DNA of 64,000 bases from Roseovarius sp. (lineage in GTDB: Bacteria; Pseudomonadota; Alphaproteobacteria; Rhodobacterales; Rhodobacteraceae): positions 18,742 through 82,741 of the forward strand of contig JAJFIA010000013.1 in NCBI GenBank assembly GCA_021775255.1. The letters run 5' to 3'. This document shows positions 16,243-25,258 of this stretch, one piece after another. Positions within the stretch are counted from its first letter, which is position 1, and each line of letters starts with the position of its first letter. Position numbers and translations under genes: made by a program. The notes beneath the pieces were generated by a model that ran no database searches, was not told the origin of the DNA, and saw only the letters and a list, made by a program, of their open reading frames with translations.

Positions 16243-17487
16243 ATGAAACGATATTCCGCCTTTGCCATCGCCCGTGAAGCCTTTCGCAACCATATGGGAT
16301 GGGGCCGGGCCTGGGCCTCGCCCGAGCCAAGGAAAAAATATGATGTGATCATCATCGGGGCCGGCGGGCATGGGCTGGCGACGGCGTATTATCTGGGCAG
16401 GAATTTCGGCATCACCAATGTGGCGGTGCTTGAGAAGGGCTGGCTTGGCGGCGGCAATACCGGTCGAAATACCACGATTATCCGCTCGAATTACCTGCAG
16501 GATCCATCGGCAGCGATTTACGAGAAAGCGCGCGGGCTTTATGAAACCCTGAGCCAGGATCTCAATTACAACGTGATGTTCAGCCCAAGGGGCGTGATGA
16601 TGCTGGCGCAGACCCAGCACGAGGTGCGCGGTTATGAGCGCACGGCCCATGCCAATGCTTTGCAGGGGGTGAAAACCGAATTCATCGGCCCGGACAAGGT
16701 CAAACAACTGGTGCCGATCATCAATATTGACGGGCCGCGCTACCCGGTTCTGGGGGCCTTGTGGCAGGCCCGTGGCGGCACCGCGCGCCATGATGCAGTG
16801 GCCTGGGGATATGCGCGGGCCTGCTCGAACATGGGCATGCATATCATCCAGAAATGCGAAGTGACCGGCGTGCGTCAGGAGGCCGGCAAGGTTGTCGGCG
16901 TTGACACCACCCGCGGCGCGATTGACTGCGATAAGCTGGGCATGGTTGTGGCCGGTCACGCCGGCCATGTGGCGGGCATGGCGGGCTTTCGTCTGCCGGT
17001 TGAATCGGTGGCGTTGCAGGCGCTCGTCAGCGAGCCGATCAAGCCTTGCATGGATGTGGTGGTGATGGCCAACACGGTGCATGGCTATATGTCACAATCC
17101 GACAAGGGCGAGATGGTGATCGGCGGCGGCACCGACGGCTATAACAATTACACCCAACGTGGCGGCTTTCATCATATCGAGGAAACCGTTCGCGCATTGG
17201 TGGAAACCTTCCCGATGATCGCGCGCCTGAAAATGCTGCGGCAATGGGGCGGGATCGTGGATGTGACCGGTGATCGCTCGCCCATCATCGGCCCCACGCC
17301 CCTGGAGAACTGCTTCATCAACTGCGGCTGGGGCACCGGCGGCTTCAAATCCATCCCCGGCTCAGGCTGGGGCTTTGCCGAGCTGATGGCCAAAGGTCAT
17401 TCGCCCCTGACCGAGGCCTTTGGCCTGAACCGGTTTTATGAGGGCCGTTTCATTGACGAGTCTGTTGCAGCGGGGGTGGCACATTGA
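16243..17487 (+). CDS. soxB: Sarcosine oxidase beta subunit
   Basis: 414 residues. It is the catalytic flavoprotein subunit of heterotetrameric sarcosine oxidase, which oxidises sarcosine to glycine with H2O2 and a C1 unit passed to tetrahydrofolate. The dinucleotide-binding motif is IIIGAGGHGLATAYYLG (about residues 36-52), followed by WLGGGNTGRNTTIIRSNYL in the flavin-attachment region, and the C-terminal DVTGDRSPIIG and GWGTGGFKSIPGSG motifs. It heads the operon soxB-soxD-soxA-soxG. A 100-nt gap with a double hairpin (17503-17548) separates it from soxD. The 219-nt divergent region toward ccmI (16024-16242) must hold its promoter; I see no convincing hexamer pair. Confidence 0.96.
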   Translation: MKRYSAFAIAREAFRNHMGWGRAWASPEPRKKYDVIIIGAGGHGLATAYYLGRNFGITNVAVLEKGWLGGGNTGRNTTIIRSNYLQDPSAAIYEKARGLYETLSQDLNYNVMFSPRGVMMLAQTQHEVRGYERTAHANALQGVKTEFIGPDKVKQLVPIINIDGPRYPVLGALWQARGGTARHDAVAWGYARACSNMGMHIIQKCEVTGVRQEAGKVVGVDTTRGAIDCDKLGMVVAGHAGHVAGMAGFRLPVESVALQALVSEPIKPCMDVVVMANTVHGYMSQSDKGEMVIGGGTDGYNNYTQRGGFHHIEETVRALVETFPMIARLKMLRQWGGIVDVTGDRSPIIGPTPLENCFINCGWGTGGFKSIPGSGWGFAELMAKGHSPLTEAFGLNRFYEGRFIDESVAAGVAH

Positions 17488-17502
17488 TATTCACCTACGC
17501 CC

Positions 17503-17548
17503 AAAATCTTTCAAAAAGATTTTGCCAAAAGTTTTTGAAAAACTTTTG
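17503..17548. repeat. AT-rich double hairpin between soxB and soxD
   Basis: Hairpin 1 has arms AAAATCTTT/AAAGATTTT (17503-17511, 17515-17523). Hairpin 2 is CAAAAGTTTTT, G, AAAAACTTTTG (17526-17548), a perfect 11-bp stem. The same two-hairpin design occurs at 27083-27130. The T-runs within the arms could allow partial termination and lower soxD-soxA-soxG expression relative to soxB; this is inference. Confidence 0.75.
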
Positions 17549-17587
17549 TGCGCTTGAAAGCAACTCTTTCGCTGAAAGGAAGCAATC

Positions 17588-17917
17588 ATGCTGATCCTAA
17601 CCTGCCCCGTCTGCGGCGTTACCGGTGAAGAAACCGAATTTCACGGCGGCGGTGAAGCCCATCTCAAGCGCTTTGGCCCCGGCTCGGGTGACACAGAATT
17701 CCACGGCTACCTGTTCACCAGGGAAAACCCCAAAGGTGTGCATTTTGAACGCTGGCGGCACAATAACGGCTGTGGCAAATGGTTCCACGCGGCGCGCTGC
17801 ACCATGACGCTGGAAATATTCGGCACCTACCTCGCGCAAACCTATGAGCCGCCCCAGCATATCAAAGACGCCATCACCGCCAAACGCCCCGGCTGGAAAT
17901 GGAGAGAATTCTCATGA
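17588..17917 (+). CDS. soxD: Sarcosine oxidase delta subunit
   Basis: 109 residues. This small zinc-binding subunit of heterotetrameric sarcosine oxidase stabilises the complex. The expected ligands are C6 and C9 (TCPVCG) and H67 and C71 (WFHAARC). The ribosome binding site GAAAGGA lies just before the ATG. It follows soxB after the double-hairpin gap and is followed by soxA after 61 nt. Length matches the family (about 90-110). Confidence 0.95.
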   Translation: MLILTCPVCGVTGEETEFHGGGEAHLKRFGPGSGDTEFHGYLFTRENPKGVHFERWRHNNGCGKWFHAARCTMTLEIFGTYLAQTYEPPQHIKDAITAKRPGWKWREFS

Positions 17918-17978
17918 TCTTTCATTTTTCCCTAAATACTCAAATCACCACATCCGCCAAAGGCAGGGGGATCACAAT

Positions 17979-20900
17979 ATGAGCACACGCCTTGCCACCG
18001 GCGGCCGCCTACTCAACAAGACCTGCGCGCTGAATTTCACCTTCAACGGCAAACGCATGTCGGGCCATGCGGGCGATACCCTTGCCTCGGCTTTGCTGGC
18101 CAATGATCAGATGCTGATCGGGCGTTCGTTCAAATACCATCGCCCGCGCGGCGTGGTGGCAAGTGGTGCGGAAGAGCCAAACGGCCTTGTCGGCATGGGT
18201 GAGGGGGCCAAGTTTGAGCCCAATCAGCGCGTCACCACAACCGAATTGTTCGAAGGCCTTACCGCCAAAAGCCAAAACCACTGGCCCAGCCTTGTATTTG
18301 ATCTGGGTGCCGTCAACACCAAACTGGCACGCTTCCTGCCCGGCGGGTTTTACTATAAAACCTTCATTCAGCCGCGCGCCTTCTGGAAACATGTCTACGA
18401 GCCGATCATCCGCAAATCCGCAGGGTTAGGCAAGGCGCCCAAAGACCGCGACACCGATAAATATGAGCATTTCTATGCCTTTGTGGATGTCCTGATCATC
18501 GGCGGTGGCATTGCCGGGTTGCAGGCCGCGCGTGCGGCGGGGCAGGCCGGGGCCAAAGTTCTGCTGCTTGAGCAAACCGCCCATTGGGGCGGGCGCGCGC
18601 CGGTGGATGGTGGCACGGTTGATGGCCATCCGGTTGAAGCATTCATCGAAAATACAGTTTCCGAATTGCAAGCAATGAAAAACGTCACCCTGCGCAATCG
18701 CACCATGGGGTCAGGTGTTTATGACCATGGCTATGTGCTGGGCTATGAGCGCGTGGGCGATCATCAGCCGGGTGCGGCCGGTCCGCGCCATCGGCTCTGG
18801 CGTATCCGTGCGGGGCAAGTGATCGCCGCCACCGGCGCCATTGAGCGGCCGCTAAGCTTTGCCGGTAATGACATCCCCGGCGTGCTTTTGGCCTCGGCCA
18901 TTCGCGATTACGTGGTGAATTACGGTGTCTCGGTAGGGGATCGCACGGTCGTTGTGACCAATAATGACGATGCTTACCGCACGGCGATTACCCTGAAAAA
19001 ACAGGGGTTGATCGTGCCGGTCATTCTGGATGCCCGGGCTGAGGGCGGTGGGGAGCTTGCCCTTCAGGCCCGCGAATTGGGCATCCGGGTTGAAAACGGC
19101 AAGGCGATTGCCAAGGTCAAGGGCCACAAGCGCGTGACCGGTGTGGAAATCTGCGCTCAAGCCGGAGAAGGGGCCGTGCTGGAAGAGATTGATTGCGATG
19201 CGGTGGCGATGTCGGGCGGCTGGTCGCCGGTGGTGCATCTGTGGTCGCATTGCGGTGGCAAACTGAACTGGGACGAGGCAAACGCCATGTTCCGCCCCGA
19301 TGCCACGCGCCCGCCCACCGGTGCGGATGGGGAAGGGTTTGTCAGCGCTGCCGGGGCCGCCAATGGCGCGCTTGAGATACAGGAACTGCTGAAAGATGCC
19401 GACGCCGCAGGCAAGGCCGCCGCCAAGGCCACCGGCCACAGCCCCAAACGCAAAGCCGCCCCCAAGGGTGAGGCCGAGATCGAGACACCGATGCAACCTG
19501 TCTGGCTGATGCCGCAGGGGGCGCATGTAAAACTGCGGATGAAATCATGGCTGGATTATCAGAATGATGTGAAGGTATCCGATATTCAACTGGCGGCACG
19601 CGAGGGTTATGAAAGCGTTGAACATGCCAAGCGTTACACCACCATCGGGATGGCCACGGATCAGGGTAAACTGAGCAATATCAACGGTCTGGCAATCCTG
19701 TCGGACGCCTTAAATCAACCTATCCCGCAAACCGGCACCACCACGTTCCGCCCGCCCTACACGCCTATTTCCATGGCCTCGATCGCAGGCGAGGCGCGTG
19801 ACGAATGCTTTCAGCCGCTGCGCAAAACCCCGATACATGCCTGGCACGAGGAAAACGGAGTTTACTGGGAGCCGGTGGGTGCCTGGCGACGGCCCTATTG
19901 CTATCAAAAACCCGGTGAAAGCATTGATGAGGCGGTCAACCGCGAGGTTATAAATACCCGCAAAAGCCTTGGCCTGCTGGATGCGTCAACCCTGGGCAAG
20001 ATCATTGTCAAAGGCCCGGATGCGGGCAGATTTCTCGACATGCTTTACACCAACATGATGAGCACGCTGAATCCGGGCCGCTGCCGCTATGGCCTGATGT
20101 GCAATGAAAACGGGTTTTTGATGGATGATGGGGTTGTCGCAAAGCTGGATGACGAGACATATCTCTGCCACACCACCACCGGCGGGGCCGAGGTGATCCA
20201 TGGCCATATGGAAGAATGGCTGCAAACCGAATGGTGGGACTGGAAGGTATTTACCGCCAATCTAACCGAACAATATGCGCAGATTGCCGTGGTCGGCCCG
20301 ATGGCGCGCAAAACCCTTGAAAAGCTCACCGATGAAGATCTGAGCGCTGAGGGGCTGAGCTTCATGGGCTGGAAGGATTATACGCTTGATGGCATCCATG
20401 CCCGGATTTACCGGATCTCGTTTTCCGGCGAATTAAGCTATGAGATTGCCGTGCGCGCCTCTGAGGGCCGCGCTCTTTGGGATAAGCTGATGCAGGCGGG
20501 GGCCGAATTTGACGTGACGCCTTACGGCACCGAAACCCTGCATATTCTGCGCGCCGAAAAGGGCTTTATCATGATCGGCGATGAGACCGACGGGACGATC
20601 ATTCCGCAGGATCTGGGGCTGCACTGGGCCATTTCCAAAAAGAAAGACGATTTTCTGGGTAAACGCGCACAGCAACGTGCGCATATGACCGATCCGAACC
20701 GCTGGCAGCTTGTTGGGCTGGAAACTCTGGATGGCTCGGTACTGCCAGAGGGGGCCTTGGCCACGGCAGAGGGCGTGAACGCCAATGGCCAGCGCAATCT
20801 GCAGGGGCGGGTGACCTCGACCTATCATTCGGCCACTTTGGGGCGCGGCATCGCCATGGGTCTGGTTTTTGGCGGGCCTGAGCGGATGGGCGAGGTTCTG

Positions 20901-20993
20901 AGCTTTGCCAAACTGGATGGCACAGATGTGCAGGCGATGATCGTTGATCCGATCTTCTTTGACAAAGACGGGGAGAAGCAAAATGTCAGATAA
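17979..20993 (+). CDS. soxA: Sarcosine oxidase alpha subunit
   Basis: 1004 residues from the ATG at 17979, chosen for its strong ribosome binding site (AGGCAGGGGG) and the family start STRLATGGRLLNK; the frame extends upstream to 17844, inside soxD. Domains: a ferredoxin-like N-terminal fold (about 12-100), an NAD-binding Rossmann domain beginning DVLIIGGGIAGLQAARAAG near residue 170, and a C-terminal aminomethyltransferase (GcvT-like) half (about 640-1000) that binds folate and takes the C1 unit. A linker rich in Lys/Ala (about 475-500, SPKRKAAPKGEAE) is typical of the family. Its stop overlaps the soxG start by 11 nt. Confidence 0.96.
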   Translation: MSTRLATGGRLLNKTCALNFTFNGKRMSGHAGDTLASALLANDQMLIGRSFKYHRPRGVVASGAEEPNGLVGMGEGAKFEPNQRVTTTELFEGLTAKSQNHWPSLVFDLGAVNTKLARFLPGGFYYKTFIQPRAFWKHVYEPIIRKSAGLGKAPKDRDTDKYEHFYAFVDVLIIGGGIAGLQAARAAGQAGAKVLLLEQTAHWGGRAPVDGGTVDGHPVEAFIENTVSELQAMKNVTLRNRTMGSGVYDHGYVLGYERVGDHQPGAAGPRHRLWRIRAGQVIAATGAIERPLSFAGNDIPGVLLASAIRDYVVNYGVSVGDRTVVVTNNDDAYRTAITLKKQGLIVPVILDARAEGGGELALQARELGIRVENGKAIAKVKGHKRVTGVEICAQAGEGAVLEEIDCDAVAMSGGWSPVVHLWSHCGGKLNWDEANAMFRPDATRPPTGADGEGFVSAAGAANGALEIQELLKDADAAGKAAAKATGHSPKRKAAPKGEAEIETPMQPVWLMPQGAHVKLRMKSWLDYQNDVKVSDIQLAAREGYESVEHAKRYTTIGMATDQGKLSNINGLAILSDALNQPIPQTGTTTFRPPYTPISMASIAGEARDECFQPLRKTPIHAWHEENGVYWEPVGAWRRPYCYQKPGESIDEAVNREVINTRKSLGLLDASTLGKIIVKGPDAGRFLDMLYTNMMSTLNPGRCRYGLMCNENGFLMDDGVVAKLDDETYLCHTTTGGAEVIHGHMEEWLQTEWWDWKVFTANLTEQYAQIAVVGPMARKTLEKLTDEDLSAEGLSFMGWKDYTLDGIHARIYRISFSGELSYEIAVRASEGRALWDKLMQAGAEFDVTPYGTETLHILRAEKGFIMIGDETDGTIIPQDLGLHWAISKKKDDFLGKRAQQRAHMTDPNRWQLVGLETLDGSVLPEGALATAEGVNANGQRNLQGRVTSTYHSATLGRGIAMGLVFGGPERMGEVLSFAKLDGTDVQAMIVDPIFFDKDGEKQNVR

Positions 20994-21555
20994 TGTCAGC
21001 GCCTTGGATAAGGCGAGCTATGAGGGCTTTGTGAAGGTTGAAGAAGCAGGCCTGCGCGGGATGATCACGCTCCGGGGCGATCTGGGCTCGGTGAAAATCA
21101 AGAATGCAGCTACCGGGGTTGCTGGCGTCGACATGCCTGAACAGGGCCATGCCAACAGTGTTGAGCAAAGCGGGCTGGCCTGGATGTCACCGGATGAGCT
21201 TTTGGTGATGCTGCCTTATGGCGATGTGAATGCCGCCCTGGCGCAGATCACCAAACACCTGAAAGGCCAGCATTATCTGGCTGTGGATGTGTCTGATGCC
21301 CGTGCGGTATTCCGGATATCCGGTGCAGGCGCGCGCGAAGTGATCGCCAAGCTTTGCCCGGTGGATATGTCACAGGACGCCTTCAAACCCGGCCAGTTCC
21401 GCCGCACCCGCATGGCGCAGGTTCCGGCGGCGTTCTGGATGGGTGAGGATGAAGCCGTGCATATTATCAGCTTCCGGTCGGTGGCGGAATATGTCTTCAA
21501 CCTTTTGAAAAATGCCGCCGCGCCGGGCAGTGAAGTGGGCTATTTGAACCCGTAG
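20983..21555 (+). CDS. soxG: Sarcosine oxidase gamma subunit
   Basis: 190 residues from the ATG at 20983, which follows GGGGAGAAG and overlaps the end of soxA. It is the GcvT-like gamma subunit of the sarcosine oxidase heterotetramer, with the family motifs SGLAWMSPDELLVMLPYG and FRRTRMAQVPAAFWM. The TAG stop (21553-21555) lies inside the left arm of the GTAGGGTGGG inverted repeat, so the repeat may have created or replaced the natural gene end. No folate-cycle genes (folD, purU, glyA) follow, although they often accompany sox operons in other bacteria. Confidence 0.95.
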   Translation: MSDNVSALDKASYEGFVKVEEAGLRGMITLRGDLGSVKIKNAATGVAGVDMPEQGHANSVEQSGLAWMSPDELLVMLPYGDVNAALAQITKHLKGQHYLAVDVSDARAVFRISGAGAREVIAKLCPVDMSQDAFKPGQFRRTRMAQVPAAFWMGEDEAVHIISFRSVAEYVFNLLKNAAAPGSEVGYLNP

Positions 21556-21620
21556 GGTGGGTGAAACCCACCCTTGTGCGGGTATTTTTCAAGGGGGGTG
21601 GGTTTCACCCACCCTACGGG
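21549..21620. repeat. GTAGGGTGGG inverted repeat with 25-bp perfect arms
   Basis: The arms at 21549-21573 and 21596-21620 are exact reverse complements built on GTAGGGTGGGTGAAACCCAC, with a 22-nt loop. One further single arm occurs at 39854-39873. The element overlaps the soxG stop codon and can form a strong hairpin between soxG and sodB. It looks like a dispersed repeat also used as a transcript end. Confidence 0.85.
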
Positions 21621-21703
21621 GCGCCTAAACAGCTTGACCTTGCCCCATCATTTCCGCCATCTATCCCCAATATCACACGCATGAACAACAAAGGGGGCCA
21701 AAA

Positions 21704-22303
21704 ATGGCTTTTCAACTTCCTGATCTTCCCTATGCCCATGACGCGCTGGCCGCAAATGGCATGTCAGCCGAGACCATGGAATACCACCATGATATGCACC
21801 ACAACGCCTATGTCACCAATGGCAACAAGCTGATTGAGGGCACTGAATGGGCCGGTAAATCCCTTGAAGAGATCATCACCGGTACCTATGACGCGGGCGC
21901 CGTGGCACAGAACGGTATTTTCAACAATATCAGCCAGTTATGGAACCACAATCAATTCTGGGAAATGATGGGCCCGGGGGCATCATCCATGCCCGGAGAG
22001 CTGGAAAAGGCCATCATTGAAAGCTTTGGCTCGGTGGATGAATTCAAATCGCAGTTCTCAGCCGCAGGCGCGGGGCAGTTCGGCTCGGGCTGGTGCTGGC
22101 TGGTGAAAAACAAGGATGGATCACTGGCGGTGACAAAAACGGAAAACGGCGTGAACCCGCTCTGCTTTGGGCAGACGGCGCTTTTGGGCTGCGACGTGTG
22201 GGAGCATTCCTATTACATTGATTTTCGCAACAAACGCCCGGCGTACCTCTCGAATTTCCTTGATAATCTGGTGAATTGGGAAAACGTCGCCGCGCGGATG
22301 TAA
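21704..22303 (+). CDS. sodB: Superoxide dismutase, Fe/Mn family (probably Fe)
   Basis: 199 residues. It converts superoxide to H2O2 and O2. Metal ligands: H28 in MEYHHDMHH, the His in LWNHNQFW, and Asp and His in DVWEHSYYIDF; GQFGSGW is close to iron-type enzymes. There is no signal peptide, so it is cytoplasmic. The ribosome binding site AAAGGGGG is present. It lies just after the sarcosine oxidase operon, but the strong inverted repeat between them suggests its own promoter. A clear intrinsic terminator follows at 22330. Metal type is inferred from motifs only. Confidence 0.94.
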   Translation: MAFQLPDLPYAHDALAANGMSAETMEYHHDMHHNAYVTNGNKLIEGTEWAGKSLEEIITGTYDAGAVAQNGIFNNISQLWNHNQFWEMMGPGASSMPGELEKAIIESFGSVDEFKSQFSAAGAGQFGSGWCWLVKNKDGSLAVTKTENGVNPLCFGQTALLGCDVWEHSYYIDFRNKRPAYLSNFLDNLVNWENVAARM

Positions 22304-22329
22304 AATCTCTGACCAGCAAAAACAATCAG

Positions 22330-22360
22330 GCCCCTGCAAAATAATGCGGGGGCTTTTTAT
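22330..22360 (+). terminator. Intrinsic terminator after sodB
   Basis: Stem GCCCCTGCA / TGCGGGGGC (22330-22338, 22345-22353; one G-U pair), 6-nt AT loop, followed by TTTTT. It lies directly before the rarD start, so rarD probably depends on readthrough or on a very short promoter region. Confidence 0.85.
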
Positions 22361-22372
22361 TGGATACATTGA

Positions 22373-23269
22373 ATGACCGAGGCCACCAAAGGCGTGCTTG
22401 CCCTGATCCTGACCTGTACCATCTGGGGGCTGTCGGGGCTTTATTACAAACTGCTTGAGCATATCCCCCCGATCGAGATTCTGGCGCATCGCACGCTCTG
22501 GTCGTTCATATTTTTCGCCCTTGTGCTGATGTATCAGGGGCGGCTCAGGGTGCTGGGTCAGACTGTTGGATCATGGCGGGCCGCGATGGTGGTGGGGGTG
22601 GCCGCCTTCATGATCTCGATCAACTGGTTTGTGTTCATCACCTCAATCCAGATTGGCCGCGCGGTTGAGGCTTCACTGGGCTATTACATCTTCCCGCTGG
22701 TTGCCGTTTTGCTGGGCGCGGTTGTGCTGCGCGAAAATCTGGGGCGGGCGCAGATGCTAGCGGTGGGGCTGGCCACAATCGCGGTGATCACGCTGACGGC
22801 GGGCCTTGGGGTGACGCCGTGGATTGCGCTGATACTGGCCACGTCATTCGGGCTTTACGGGCTGATCAAAAAGCGGATTGGGGCGGGGCCGGTTGTATCG
22901 GTCACGGCAGAAGTGATGCTGCTTGCGCCGATTGCCCTGATCGTGCTGGCCGAGGTGCATCTGCGCGGTGCAGGCGCGTTTGGCAGCACCATATCCGATA
23001 GCCTGCTTCTGGCATTCTCAGGACTGCTGACAGCTACCCCGTTGATCATGTTCAGTTATGCCGCAAAGCGGGTACGTTTATCCACCGTGGGCCTTGTGCA
23101 ATACATCAACCCGACATTTCAGTTTCTGGTGGCCACCTTTGTTTTTCGTGAGCTATTCAGCTTCTGGCACGCGCTCGCCTTTGCCATGATCTGGCTGGCA
23201 TTGGCGATTTATACCTTTGCCGCCTTGCGTCAGGACAAAGCCTTGCGCAATGCCGCCGATAATTCCTGA
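22373..23269 (+). CDS. rarD: RarD-type EamA transporter
   Basis: 298 residues with ten predicted membrane segments in two EamA repeats. The N-terminus (GVLALILTCTIWGLSGLYYK, then HRTLWSFIFFALVL) and the segment ISINWFVFITSIQIGRAVEASLGYYIFPL are characteristic of RarD (chloramphenicol-sensitivity protein family). Substrates are unknown; metabolite or drug export at the inner membrane is expected from the family. The ATG lies 12 nt after the sodB terminator. Its 3' end overlaps the convergent LOG gene by 40 nt. Confidence 0.9.
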   Translation: MTEATKGVLALILTCTIWGLSGLYYKLLEHIPPIEILAHRTLWSFIFFALVLMYQGRLRVLGQTVGSWRAAMVVGVAAFMISINWFVFITSIQIGRAVEASLGYYIFPLVAVLLGAVVLRENLGRAQMLAVGLATIAVITLTAGLGVTPWIALILATSFGLYGLIKKRIGAGPVVSVTAEVMLLAPIALIVLAEVHLRGAGAFGSTISDSLLLAFSGLLTATPLIMFSYAAKRVRLSTVGLVQYINPTFQFLVATFVFRELFSFWHALAFAMIWLALAIYTFAALRQDKALRNAADNS

Positions 23270-23781
23270 ACATTGCCCACGACCTGCACAAAATCCAGTA
23301 TTGAGGCATCGGCAAAGCCATTGGCAATCACATGCCCTATCATTGTCAACAAAGGCTGCCAGTATTCTTCGGTATTGAGCAGGAATATGGGCTTTGCGTG
23401 CAGGCCAAGCTGCCGCCATGTGAGCACTTCAAAAAACTCATCCAGAGATCCGGCCCCGCCGGGCAGAACCACAATCGCATCCGAGCTTTTGAACATCATC
23501 TCCTTGCGTTCATGCATGGTCTGGGTGACGTGAAGTTCGGTCAGATCGGATTTGCCGGCTTCACGGTCCATCAGATGCTGCGGGATCACACCAAAGGTAT
23601 CGGCACCGGCCTTTTGCGCCGCCCGCGCCGTGGCCCCCATCAGCCCGACATCGCCCGCGCCATATACCAGCCGCCAGCCATGGCTGGCCAGCATCAGGCC
23701 CACATCGGTGGCCTCCTCCATGAATATCGCCTGATTGCCCGGTCGTGAGCCGCAAAAGACACATACTGATTTAACTGTCAT
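23230..23781 (-). CDS. LOG-family nucleotide phosphoribohydrolase (TIGR00730)
   Basis: 183 residues from the ATG at 23781 (MTVKSVCVFCGSRPGN). The LOG fold is shown by VCVFCGSRPG at the start and PGGAGSLDEFFEVLTW (the PGGxGTxxE active-site motif with Ser in place of Thr). Family members hydrolyse cytokinin riboside monophosphate or other nucleoside 5'-monophosphates to the free base and ribose phosphate; the bacterial role is often uncertain. The frame upstream to 23895 lacks a good ribosome binding site. The C-terminal 13 codons overlap rarD on the other strand. Confidence 0.9.
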   Translation of the reverse strand: MTVKSVCVFCGSRPGNQAIFMEEATDVGLMLASHGWRLVYGAGDVGLMGATARAAQKAGADTFGVIPQHLMDREAGKSDLTELHVTQTMHERKEMMFKSSDAIVVLPGGAGSLDEFFEVLTWRQLGLHAKPIFLLNTEEYWQPLLTMIGHVIANGFADASILDFVQVVGNVQELSAALRKALS

Positions 23782-23887
23782 GAAAATTCCCGCTACTGAC
23801 AAAGGGTTGTTTTGACCCTTGTTAGCCCTGTTGTTATTGTCGGGCAACCGTGCAACGTGTTGCAGGGTGTGCTGGGGAAGGATGCAA

Positions 23888-25195
23888 ATGAGCAATCAGG
23901 CAGGATGGGCGAAAGCAGGCAATTACGGCATTGCCGTCATTGCATTGGTGATTATCGTAGGCATTGGATTGTTTCTTGCCGGTGTTTTTAAGCCGGTTGA
24001 ATTATCCAGATCACCCGATGATGCGATACAATCAACGCCCCGGCCCGCAACAGGCAACACTGCGGCGGATGAAACCCAAGATCAGACGGCGGCAAGCAAT
24101 GCTGAAGCCGGCGATTTGACGGCTGCAAATCCTGAAGGCTCTGCCGCTGATGTGGAAGAACCGGCAGAAATTGCCACGGATGCACCTGAAGAACCGGCTG
24201 TCACTGCTGAAGGGGAAGATGCTGAGCGCGCCGAGGCCGCCCTTCCCCCGCCCCCGGTGATTGATGTGTTCCGGCTGGAAACCGATGGCGGAATGCTTGT
24301 TGCCGGGCAGGCCGAGCCGGGATGGGATGTCGCGATTCTGGTGGATGGTGCCGAGATTTTGACGGTGATACCGGATGCCGCCGGGCAGTTTGTAGAATTC
24401 CTGGATTTGGAATACAGCGATCAGCCGCGTGTTTTATCCTTGCTGATGCGCGCCCCTGACGGGCAGTCTGAGCTTGCCTCAACCGGAGAAATAATACTGG
24501 CCCCCACTCAAAAGCCCACCCCGATTACAACAGCGGAAGCAGTGCAATCGGAGCCGGATGAGCCGGGGGCATCTGCGCAGGCGGGCCCGTCTGAGGATGG
24601 AGCGGCTGGCAAGACAGAGGCCAATGTTGATGTGCAGCAGGAGATCGGTTCACAGGCGGTATTACTGGCAGACGAAACCGGAGTGCAGGTTTTGCAGCCG
24701 CCTCAATCCGGTGACGCCTCTCCCGAGGTCATGTCAAGCGTTGCGATAGATGCGATCACCTATTCCGACGAAGGCCAGGTGCAGCTTTCCGGGCGGGGAA
24801 GTGGCAAAGGCTCTGTTCGGGTCTATCTGAACAATGCGCCGGTGATGACCACCGATATTTCCGAGGATGGCAACTGGCGGTCTGATCTGCCGCAGGTCGA
24901 TACCGGGGTTTATACGCTGCGGATTGATGAGCTGGATGATGCAGGCCGCGTGACATCGCGGGTTGAAACCCCGTTCAAGCGCGAGGATGAGGATGTGCTG
25001 GCACAGGCCGCTGCGGATCAGGCGTCATCGAAAATAAGGGCGGTAACGGTACAGCCGGGATCAACCTTATGGGCGATCTCGCGTGAGGCTTATGGCGAGG
25101 GCATCTTGTATGTGCGGGTTTTTGAGGCCAATAGCGACCGCATCCGCGACCCTGATCTGATCTATCCCGGTCAGGTATTTGCCATACCTGAGTAA
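23888..25195 (+). CDS. Membrane-anchored LysM protein with acidic linker
   Basis: 435 residues from the ATG at 23888 (ribosome binding site GGAAGGA). One membrane segment near the N-terminus (about 13-33) is followed by a long low-complexity Ala/Glu/Pro stretch (about 40-115), an Ig-like beta domain (about 125-200), another low-complexity linker, a second beta-rich region (about 290-365), and a C-terminal LysM domain (about 385-433, VQPGSTLWAISREAYGEG...IYPGQVFAIP). It probably binds peptidoglycan while anchored in the inner membrane. Similar proteins occur widely in Rhodobacteraceae; function is unknown. It is followed 63 nt later by the ABC exporter. Confidence 0.85.
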   Translation: MSNQAGWAKAGNYGIAVIALVIIVGIGLFLAGVFKPVELSRSPDDAIQSTPRPATGNTAADETQDQTAASNAEAGDLTAANPEGSAADVEEPAEIATDAPEEPAVTAEGEDAERAEAALPPPPVIDVFRLETDGGMLVAGQAEPGWDVAILVDGAEILTVIPDAAGQFVEFLDLEYSDQPRVLSLLMRAPDGQSELASTGEIILAPTQKPTPITTAEAVQSEPDEPGASAQAGPSEDGAAGKTEANVDVQQEIGSQAVLLADETGVQVLQPPQSGDASPEVMSSVAIDAITYSDEGQVQLSGRGSGKGSVRVYLNNAPVMTTDISEDGNWRSDLPQVDTGVYTLRIDELDDAGRVTSRVETPFKREDEDVLAQAAADQASSKIRAVTVQPGSTLWAISREAYGEGILYVRVFEANSDRIRDPDLIYPGQVFAIPE

Positions 25196-25258
25196 CCGAG
25201 GCTGGCAATTCCGCGCTTGCGGGCCTATCTCTGGCGCTGTGAAATTTGAAAGCACCTG

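Noticed and set aside
17844..17978. N-terminal extension of soxA by 45 codons
   Set aside because: It overlaps soxD, lacks a ribosome binding site and is absent from the family; the ATG at 17979 has a strong site.
21634..21662. TTGACC upstream of sodB as a promoter
   Set aside because: The -35-like hexamer is good but no acceptable -10 hexamer lies 16-18 nt downstream.
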